From Nilaparvata lugens (taxonomy: Eukaryota > Arthropoda > Insecta > Hemiptera > Delphacidae), in assembly GCF_014356525.2 (NCBI RefSeq), contig NC_052507.1:61132553-61196552 (forward strand): DNA of 64,000 bases, written 5' to 3'. Below are positions 63,101 through 64,000 of this stretch, in pieces (the stretch's first letter is position 1; every line of letters starts with the position of its first letter). The position numbers were made by a program, and so were the translations under genes. The notes below the pieces were generated by a model, which was not told the DNA's origin, did no database searches, and saw only the letters and a program-made list of their open reading frames with translations.

Positions 63101-64000
63101 GCTCTATGTGATAGCGATAATATATTCAAGTAGAAGACTGATTATTCTTATCATGGTTATAGTTTTTATCTGGGTGATTGCAATTTTAAATGTTATTAGT
63201 TGATTGCATTTGTATGCCAATATTTATGTTGCATTTATATGTTCGTTGTTGTTCTATACATGTAGCAAAATTGTATGTAATCACTCTTTCTCATGTGTTT
63301 TAAAAGAAAATTTATCGAATGTTTCTGGTATCAAATGCTTGTCTTGCACATTTTCAATATTCTTGGTGTTTCTTATCAAAATTTTATAGAATTTGAGTTG
63401 ATGAATGACTTATTGAATGGTACAATATTCTTGGTGTCGACGTTAGAATTATGCCAATTGCGGAGTTCTAATTTTTTGATGGAAATGTACTTTTTGGAAC
63501 ATGGACCTCTTATCAGACCTATTTATATTGGTAGTACTGATACCTCCAACTCATTTGCAAACTGTCTACTCATTTGCAAGTCTGCTGGCCGTTTGAGAAT
63601 GCTAACATAAACGAGCTATAAATAAACATCATGACTGCATAATTTGAGAGCCTGGTTTGGTAGGATCTTCATTGAACTGTTTCCAGCGGCAGAAAACAGT
63701 CATAGCATAGTCAATAGCATGGCATGGAGTCCAACACTTAGGGCCGATTTCCGAGCTCGGGATTTAGCTAAGTTCTAGACTTTAAACAGCTGGAGTCATA
63801 TAATTAGCTTTCCAAAACGGGGCGTAGTCACAGTTTTCATTTTCTCATTTCTATAATAATTGTAAACGTTTTTCCTTGACTTAAACATTTCTAAATAATT
63901 CAGAATATCTGAAACTTTACACTTCCCTATTTTCTCTTTATTTTATTTTGTGTTTAATTTTCTAGTTTTTTGAAATTTGATTCAAACGTGACTTTGACAA
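25431..64000 (+). CDS. Bruce: Bruce/BIRC6, giant BIR-UBC inhibitor of apoptosis (N-terminal third, continues past window)
   Basis: I place 24 exon positions between 25431 and 61581 that join in phase, except at one point (45906 to 47848). Together they give about 1,600 codons; BIRC6 proteins are about 4,800 residues, so roughly two thirds, including the UBC domain, lie to the right. Visible domains in order: an N-terminal beta-propeller start (SEWRLEEDGQL, YHPNLNIILVLT), a BIR zinc finger (CX2CX16HX6C), a long low-complexity section, propeller-like segments (GRHLLVTLGS, LCVSTADGDLHFF), RRHPQHLQ, helical repeats and GLLEVEPLHFTCHSTSDGT. BIRC6 ubiquitinates caspases, Smac and autophagy factors from Golgi and endosomal membranes. 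The start ATG has a good context (AAAAATGG). The exons are GC-rich in AT-rich introns. Confidence 0.95.
26918..27088. mobile_element. MITE with near-palindromic interior
   Basis: The terminal inverted repeats are CTGCGTTTACACCAAAG and CTTTGATGTAAACCCAG. Inside, TTAATCCTTATAGATT pairs with AATCTATAAGGATTAA, so most of its 170 bp can form one hairpin. Confidence 0.75.
27191..27244 (-). repeat. Inverted copy of the segment at 24344-24400
   Basis: The reverse complement of this region (TGTCCCAGTGGGCTTCA, then TTTTATGGACCTAAT) matches 24344-24400 with a few changes. The pair brackets the first Bruce exon, 2.8 kb apart. Confidence 0.75.
29202..29380 (+). CDS. Bruce: Bruce exon 2: propeller strands
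   Basis: The acceptor is TTTTTGTTGCAG and the donor is TCAGAG/GTAACT. It encodes IHGQYLSGYDKILLANDKG, then YNGVLLLDTILQTP and DDIVKLEIPLSE. The LLLDT.LQTP.. DD.V.LE.P pattern is highly conserved in BIRC6. Phase 1 in, phase 0 out. The next intron (29381-30421) shows no clear repeat or gene. Confidence 0.93.
30422..30625 (+). CDS. Bruce: Bruce exon 3: helical linker
   Basis: The acceptor is AATCTTGAAG and the donor is CAAAAA/GTAAGT. Its 68 codons encode VNVRRANELSVKAFIYHLQA, then KQTLECMDLQGVERV and a Lys-rich end (KEADAKSKKGLKAQK). It is predicted to be mostly helical. The following intron holds a dispersed repeat (30910-31130, a relative of 16860-17080) and a MITE at 31198-31340. Confidence 0.85.
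31198..31340. mobile_element. Palindromic MITE (GCCGGTT family)
   Basis: GCCGGTTGCAAAAAAGCAGG at the left and AACCGGCTTTTGTGCAACCG at the right are inverted repeats; the centre contains TCTTCTCTGATTTGGTTC, shared by the family. Confidence 0.75.
31736..32034 (+). CDS. Bruce: Bruce exon 4: lead-in to the BIR domain
   Basis: The acceptor is GTCGTTTGTAG and the donor is ACTACAA/GTCAGT. It encodes WNTVCLCVSYSALKWVCG, then an Ala/Ser/Pro-rich linker (PPPPLSAAST), then RTLMFSEAIRRQTFANWP and HMNYK. The RRQTFANWP segment is the first helix of the BIR fold. It is very GC-rich. The last 41 exon bases and the donor are tandemly repeated just downstream. Confidence 0.95.
31994..32251 (+). repeat. Bruce: 129-bp tandem duplication across the exon 4 donor
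   Basis: CGCCGGCAGACGTTC begins at 31994 and at 32123, and about 125 bp after each agree closely. The second copy carries an identical-looking donor at 32163/32164. Copy 2 lacks the upstream exon part and an acceptor, so it is presumably intronic. Confidence 0.9.
32345..32565 (+). mobile_element. LINE 3'-end fragment (RTE/CR1-like)
   Basis: The plus strand reads KGRGRPRMRSGDRIAADLRE, then SLDRALWRDRLRGRNADPI and a stop. This is the typical C-terminal tail of an insect LINE ORF2, ending in a GAAGAAGAAG-type simple tail. The rest of the intron to 33177 is AT-rich with locally repeated phrases (for example around AATTTAATGCTCTAAAAAAT). Confidence 0.7.
33178..33306 (+). CDS. Bruce: Bruce exon 5: BIR domain core
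   Basis: The acceptor is TTTGTTAG and the donor is CCCTG/GTCAGT. It encodes WALPDQMAQAGFYHQPNSAG and AMCFTCIVCLVCWEPTDEPW. The zinc ligands CX2C (CFTC) are here; the His and the last Cys are in the next exon. This is the most conserved exon of the family and fixes the identity of the gene. Phase joins exactly with both neighbours. Confidence 0.98.
33996..34175. mobile_element. MITE with perfect 12-bp terminal inverted repeats
   Basis: GGTGCGTACAGA (33996-34007) and TCTGTACGCACC (34164-34175) are exact inverses. The interior is GC-rich relative to the intron and partly self-complementary. Confidence 0.8.
34226..34388. mobile_element. MITE, GGNCNGTATTCAAA family
   Basis: GGACCTGTATTCAAA at the left pairs with TTTTGAATACGGGCC at the right. 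A related but weaker copy lies at about 54480-54625 (GGCCGCATTCAGA, GGTATTCGAATACG). Confidence 0.65.
34647..34827 (+). CDS. Bruce: Bruce exon 6: end of the BIR domain (3' end uncertain)
   Basis: The acceptor is CGTTAATCAG. It encodes SEHERHSPSCPFVKGEYTQN and VPLSVTYATAPAIV, supplying the zinc-binding His (EHERHS, first H) and last Cys. The frame then runs through an Ala/Thr/Pro tail to a stop at 34834-34836. No strong donor exists before the stop: the in-phase options are GTTGAA after 34827 or a weak GTGCCA after TCCTCG near 34788. Vertebrate BIRC6 has a further propeller segment here that I do not find. Confidence 0.8.
34828..35555 (+). other. Bruce: Bruce intron 6
   Basis: AT-rich. The left part (34905-35000, TTTTATTCAATTCAACATAA onward) resembles the reverse of a LINE 3' end. 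I find no coding match to the propeller strands that follow the BIR domain in vertebrate BIRC6. Confidence 0.4.
35556..35661 (+). CDS. Bruce: Bruce exon 7
   Basis: The acceptor is TTTGTGTTTCAG and the donor is ACTTTAG/GTAAAT. It encodes NEISFNSFGSDAKTYPREGW and AEHDVVEIPLSDSTL. Only phase 0 is open across the exon and joins exon 8. I cannot match it to a named domain; it falls in the variable region after the BIR. Confidence 0.75.
36007..36151 (+). CDS. Bruce: Bruce exon 8: acidic linker
   Basis: The acceptor is TTTTTGTTGACAG and the donor is GCAGCAG/GTTGGT. It encodes NLIKKGSSEDIKLGAVSIVG, then a Pro/Ala stretch and six Asp (DDDDDDFHGSR). Low-complexity and acidic, probably disordered. It leaves with two bases of an Arg codon. 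Confidence 0.82.
36268..36413. mobile_element. Palindromic MITE (GCCGGTT family)
   Basis: CTTGTTGCACAACAGCCG at the left and CGGCTGTTGTGCAACCGG at the right are inverted repeats; the central TTCTCTGATTGGTTCTCGTG is shared with the copies at 23799 and 50290. Confidence 0.78.
36419..37127. mobile_element. MITE-like element, ~709 bp, ~26-bp inverted termini
   Basis: AGCCTAGTTGATACGATGCC at the left and the inverse GGCATCGTATAAAGTAGGCT at the right. The interior repeats CAATTGTC/GACAATTG motifs and shows no transposase frame. It abuts the preceding MITE directly. Confidence 0.75.
37694..37844 (+). CDS. Bruce: Bruce exon 9
   Basis: The acceptor is GCGATTGCAG and the donor is ATGAAG/GTATAC. It encodes YRRPALITGVSVRSKRSPSS, then VGAVSPAVRAMNDVNQNQA and NHLDIMK. 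Basic and Ser-rich, likely disordered. Phase 0 out, which sets the constraint on the duplicated next exon. Confidence 0.85.
38045..38660. mobile_element. Dispersed repeat ending in TTTATATAGAT
   Basis: GGCCCGGCGAACTTTGTACC near 38056 and the repeated tail ATTTTATTTATATAGAT (38142-38159 and 38636-38652) are typical of a hemipteran interspersed element. No ORF is recognised. Confidence 0.4.
38686..38934 (-). mobile_element. LINE ORF2 C-terminal fragment
   Basis: The minus-strand frame includes IKGQKLFNKMPPHI and MHGWLIGNPFYKLTEFYE and then a stop. This resembles the end of CR1/Jockey RT proteins (compare NKLP.I...L..FK..LK.yLv...FYSv.EF in the element at 8500-8614). 5'-truncated. Confidence 0.6.
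39608..39791 (+). CDS. Bruce: Bruce exon 10, copy A
   Basis: The acceptor is TTTGTTTTAG and the donor is GATCCG/GTAAGA. Its 184 nt encode VMDASDSSSTSSFSSSGGF, QYDRQLLLVVYDFHYESSG and a Gly-rich end. It enters in phase 0 and leaves in phase 1. Because 184 is not a multiple of three, splicing copy A to copy B would shift the frame, so only one copy can be used per mRNA. Confidence 0.85.
40996..41179 (+). CDS. Bruce: Bruce exon 10, copy B (alternative or redundant)
   Basis: Same length and splice signals as copy A; the only exon difference I see is AGC to AGT in the SDSSST stretch (silent). Either copy joins exon 9 and exon 11 in phase. It could be a mutually exclusive exon, an unused duplicate, or two haplotypes wrongly placed in series. 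Confidence 0.8.
41455..41591. repeat. Dispersed repeat related to 17994-18325
   Basis: GCTCACACTGAACG at the left and GTGAACACACCC at the right, with TGTTCCTATTGCTCTTTCCA inside, as at 17997-18060. Confidence 0.5.
41755..42405. repeat. Minisatellite of interleaved GATAC motifs
   Basis: Irregular tandem units built from ATCCACAAAGCAACGAGATA, CACAACTTCACAAAAAC and AGTATCAATCCAGAATATG, in variable order over about 650 bp. Open frames across it are by-products of the repeat. Between it and exon 11 (42620-42790) lies a LINE-3'-end-like stretch with (TTTA)n and ACAGGCTTATAAGCCC. Confidence 0.9.
42859..43119 (+). CDS. Bruce: Bruce exon 11
   Basis: The acceptor is TTTTTTTTAG and the donor is GTGAAG/GTTCGT. 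It encodes a Gly/Asn/Ser-rich first half (NGNGSLSWSANQSGGA, GTGTGTSASRP), then ENNIQEIFLSKLFYCQNSLM and DDVDALPPDPQL, which looks folded and helical. Phase joins with both exon 10 copies and with exon 12. Confidence 0.85.
43706..43800 (-). mobile_element. SINE fragment, same family as 14258-14475
   Basis: The minus strand has GGTTCAAACCC (B-box-like, 43794-43784) followed by the family body inverse to AGCCGGGACCGACTG. Tail missing. Confidence 0.55.
44014..44174 (+). CDS. Bruce: Bruce exon 12: Pro/Ser-rich linker
   Basis: The acceptor is ATGATTGCAG and the donor is ATCAAG/GTACAC. It encodes AFPSQSPSIAVVVPPVGGG, FNASAMGLDVFPPSTSSS and NLPPPSTPPFSNAIK. Disordered. The 1.36-kb intron that follows has no recognised gene; its end carries a short duplication. 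Confidence 0.82.
45396..45560 (+). repeat. Bruce: ~119-bp tandem duplication across the exon 13 acceptor
   Basis: TTTGAAGGTGTCGGCGAGCA at 45413-45432 is repeated as TTTGAAGGTGTCGGTGAGCA at 45531-45550, with similar upstream tracts. The left copy is a decoy acceptor followed by a stop-containing frame. Confidence 0.8.
45538..45906 (+). CDS. Bruce: Bruce exon 13: propeller segment
   Basis: The acceptor is CTTTGAAG and the donor is AAACAG/GTAGGC. It encodes VSVSNRELKGAQGAAGSGG, then VQCVTVDSLGRHSAITGIHP, KDGRHLLVTLGSDPDED, an acidic insert and GVFVIYGLVFDGPVVSVREN. The VQC... DG.HLLV.L... GG...Y pattern matches the BIRC6 segment that follows its long disordered region. It leaves in phase 0, but the next exon I find enters in phase 1. 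Confidence 0.9.
46003..46239. mobile_element. MITE, ~237 bp
   Basis: AAGCAGGCCATTCACTATCC with TTTGTTGTCC at the left; GGACAACAAATTGGG with TATATGGTCTGCTT at the right, imperfect inverted repeats. The interior has repeated GTTGGATC/TCCAAC motifs. Confidence 0.7.
46515..47460. mobile_element. Foldback element related to the 1-2779 repeat
   Basis: 46515-46800 and 46838-47110 are inverted copies of each other (for example GCGAAAACCGCACATCGATA versus TATCGATGTGCGGCTTTCGC), with a spacer of about 40 bp. 47120-47460 matches the tail of the 1.34-kb repeat (1015-1340). Confidence 0.8.
47848..47980 (+). CDS. Bruce: Bruce exon 14: propeller strand
   Basis: The acceptor is GTCTATTTTCAG and the donor is ACCCAA/GTAAGT. 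It encodes LERLCVSTADGDLHFFSMKD, then an acidic and Ser-rich stretch (DRKQDEASSLSMDQSSSP). It must be entered with one base carried over, which exon 13 does not supply. A (TAA)n/(TTA)n palindromic microsatellite (48018-48068) lies in the next intron; otherwise nothing is seen there. Confidence 0.85.
48015..48068. repeat. (AAT)n-(ATT)n palindromic microsatellite
   Basis: About ten AAT units run directly into about seven ATT units, forming a perfect foldback. Confidence 0.9.
49018..49239 (+). CDS. Bruce: Bruce exon 15
   Basis: The acceptor is TTGTGCTTAG and the donor is GACAA/GTCAGT. It encodes LRELRLLYELTQFENLSPCY, ATVPACWTELMQAQKQRRHP and QHLQHADEVHHTRSWRLQ. The RRHPQHL..... HTR.W.LQ motif is diagnostic of BIRC6. 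The intron after it has a pyrimidine-rich tract (49300-49990) and a MITE (50290-50443). Confidence 0.95.
49290..49990. repeat. Long pyrimidine-rich (CT) tract
   Basis: About 700 bp in which the plus strand is strongly enriched in C and T, with runs such as CTCCTCCTCCTCC near 49316. Low-complexity; no gene. Confidence 0.8.
50290..50443. mobile_element. Palindromic MITE (GCCGGTT family)
   Basis: GCCTTGTTGCAGAAAAGCC at the left pairs with AGGCTTTTGTACAACCAGGC at the right; the internal ACCACGAGAACCAATCAGAG pairs with CTGATTGGTTTTCGAGG. Confidence 0.75.
50555..50790 (+). CDS. Bruce: Bruce exon 16
   Basis: The acceptor is TTGTTTGTCAG and the donor is AAGAAAG/GTAAAA. It encodes STWDEHVLEMTLPQSACIGH, VDVKFTLHSHCATPPQIEV and TLLKQNATA, then an Ala/Ser/Pro linker and VDFNLNTDSKKG. 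The WDEHV.E..LP.....GHVD.KF.L pattern is a conserved beta-sandwich (discoidin-like) module of BIRC6. Confidence 0.95.
51036..52145. mobile_element. Non-autonomous element with TIRs and an internal (CA)n array
   Basis: AACTTTCCTTGC at the left and GCAAGGAAAGTA at the right are inverted ends. Near the right end is a (CA)n array (51905-52010) followed by GGACTCAGGGGACCTTGAAA. A separate foldback (51062-51217, AGGCTCA...TGAGCCT) appears nested in its left part. Relatives lie at 17195-17985 and 56985-57236. Confidence 0.75.
52892..53091 (+). CDS. Bruce: Bruce exon 17
   Basis: The acceptor is TGTCTTGTGCAG and the donor is GCTGCC/GTAAGT. It encodes NEEYLETHNMEVLAGPINLA, SCLDLTEQGGTITFSSVKLF and RSRTLLVHMKSLADPAA. 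It corresponds to the GP..LA...DL...GG..T..SPKL segment of BIRC6. The intron that follows contains only a locally repeated TCTATTAAnAGTCTATTAA stretch (53280-53370). Confidence 0.93.
54034..54233 (+). CDS. Bruce: Bruce exon 18
   Basis: The acceptor is CTATTTTCAG and the donor is GAGAG/GTAAGG. It encodes GQASGKKAKVDPNFSWDMSN, then VERLTNASRKVEYVGCDWI and HEVSITIRKAKQTEIPNER. The GCD...E.S.TIR..K......ER motif is BIRC6-like. Its downstream intron holds a weak MITE relative at 54480-54625. Confidence 0.93.
54952..55263 (+). CDS. Bruce: Bruce exon 19: helical repeat region
   Basis: The acceptor is TTTGTTGGCAG and the donor is AGCGA/GTGAGT. Its 104 codons include LERYAMLESNTFVEKLLDVI, QSIALDILNWIAVIRLG and FVQGGRSTAQKCVKLFTICS, matching the alpha-solenoid arms of BIRC6. 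The next intron (55264-56681) has a 78-bp tandem repeat at about 55927-56083 (TATCACTCAATTCAAATTCC) and no gene. Confidence 0.94.
56682..56942 (+). CDS. Bruce: Bruce exon 20: helical repeat region
   Basis: The acceptor is CCGTTCGCAG and the donor is TCTAG/GTCAGT. It encodes VKNLEDNSLKDFNRSLVEVF, LNSILQSWSAGAMRWFFHCL and LMLLSKVARHLKIRQNPSYL. Amphipathic helices of the solenoid. Phase-consistent on both sides. Confidence 0.93.
56985..57236. mobile_element. 5'-truncated copy of the (CA)n-bearing element
   Basis: It starts inside the element (AATTTCAAGTCAATCGG), has its own (CA)n array at 57047-57102, then GGACTCAGGGGACCTTGAAA and the GCAAGGAAAGTA end. Begins within about 45 bp of exon 20. Confidence 0.75.
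57272..57761. mobile_element. MITE, ~490 bp
   Basis: GCGTTTACATTGTTCAAGTG and TTGAATTCAAGTTTT at the left are inverse to AAAACTTGAATTCTAGTAAA with AATGTAAACGC at the right. A 53-bp internal tandem duplication lies at 57455-57550. Confidence 0.72.
57900..58120 (+). CDS. Bruce: Bruce exon 21
   Basis: The acceptor is TATTGTTGTTAG and the donor is TTTTCG/GTGAGT. It encodes RFGLYGTPLEAELFDIEPP, VTYASLVAQELAWAGGVGVG, a Gly/Ser insert and NEPIDLRELLPIF. RFGLYG.P.....FD.E is the conserved BIRC6 anchor. The intron that follows has a GC-richer foldback at 58800-58905 (GGGTACCGCACCACG versus CGTCGTGCGTTACCC). Confidence 0.94.
58800..58905. repeat. Imperfect hairpin repeat
   Basis: GGTACCGCACCACGATATGG and GGCCCCTGG pair with CCAGGGACCATAACG and GTCGTGCGTTACC. 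GC-rich in an AT-rich intron, so probably a small mobile element. Confidence 0.6.
59124..59294 (+). CDS. Bruce: Bruce exon 22
   Basis: The acceptor is CTTGTGGCAG and the donor is GAATCTG/GTAAGT. It encodes GNGNNQSESGKPNLYHNLAK, LKGLTSNLYMKGLLEVEPL and HFTCHSTSDGTKLEKMES. GLLEVEPLHFTC.STSDGT is nearly invariant from insects to vertebrates and is one of the strongest family marks in the window. Confidence 0.97.
59788..59876 (+). CDS. Bruce: Bruce exon 23
   Basis: The acceptor is GCTTTATTTGCAG and the donor is GAGTTG/GTAAGC. It encodes GMSNPWGNLYEAQPFHLAAS and ETNKAINEL. Short exon leading into a coiled coil. The 1.46-kb intron that follows shows no repeat or gene I recognise. Confidence 0.87.
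61333..61581 (+). CDS. Bruce: Bruce exon 24: coiled coil and Ser-rich linker (last exon seen)
   Basis: The acceptor is CTCACTAAACGAAG (weaker than the others) and the donor is GCCAAG/GTGACC. It encodes AEEELKHLKGKIGSAKMKN, LRDVLVSLKMAKSIYKKEML and a Ser/Ala/Cys-rich tail. Vertebrate BIRC6 also has a Gln/Lys-rich coiled coil shortly after the EVEPLHFTC segment. Phase 0 on both sides. Confidence 0.85.
61582..64000 (+). other. Bruce: Bruce intron 24, running off the window
   Basis: AT-rich, no convincing exon or dispersed repeat. Open frames near 62988-63610 lack GC-rich codon use and family motifs, so I do not call them. Confidence 0.6.

Noticed and set aside
62988..63610. A further Bruce exon containing LEHGPLIRPIYIGSTDT
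   Set aside because: Codon composition is AT-rich like the introns, there is no clear acceptor/donor pair in phase, and I could not match it to the family.

Overview
This is eukaryotic, insect-like genomic DNA: AT-rich, with short exons separated by repeat-laden introns, splice-site consensus at every exon edge, non-LTR and Penelope-like retroelements, a tRNA-derived SINE, and many foldback (MITE-like) elements. Protein similarity and repeat style suggest a hemipteran, possibly a planthopper; the species is an inference.

Layout. 1-2779 is a two-unit tandem repeat of about 1.34 kb per unit. 3039-13777 is a nested transposon: a Penelope-like element (PLE, coding on the minus strand) flanked by a 12-bp direct repeat. 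It is interrupted by one plus-strand non-LTR retrotransposon (4572-8719) and one minus-strand, 5'-truncated non-LTR element (9941-13629). The PLE ends are inverted copies of each other. The intact left copy folds as a hammerhead-type self-cleaving ribozyme (3090-3148, minus); the right copy is split by the second LINE.

13983-20932 holds the last four exons of a rhotekin-like gene (PH domain and Ser-rich C-terminus). 20933-25371 is intergenic and repeat-bearing. 25431 to the right edge is the 5' third of a Bruce/BIRC6 gene, the giant BIR-UBC ubiquitin ligase that inhibits apoptosis. I place 24 exon positions, one of them present as two copies, totalling about 1,600 codons. They run from the start codon through the BIR zinc finger (CX2CX16HX6C, split over two exons) to a coiled-coil-forming exon at 61333-61581. 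The gene continues beyond the window, where the UBC domain should lie.

The most notable points are: (1) the hammerhead-like ribozyme in the PLE termini; (2) a duplicated 184-nt Bruce exon whose two copies cannot both be spliced in without a frameshift; (3) a reading-phase break between the exons ending at 45906 and starting at 47848, where vertebrate BIRC6 has roughly a hundred more residues; (4) short tandem duplications that repeatedly overlap splice sites in both genes; and (5) two overlapping upstream ORFs ending at or just before the Bruce start codon. Points 2-4 could be biology or assembly artefacts; long reads and transcripts would decide.
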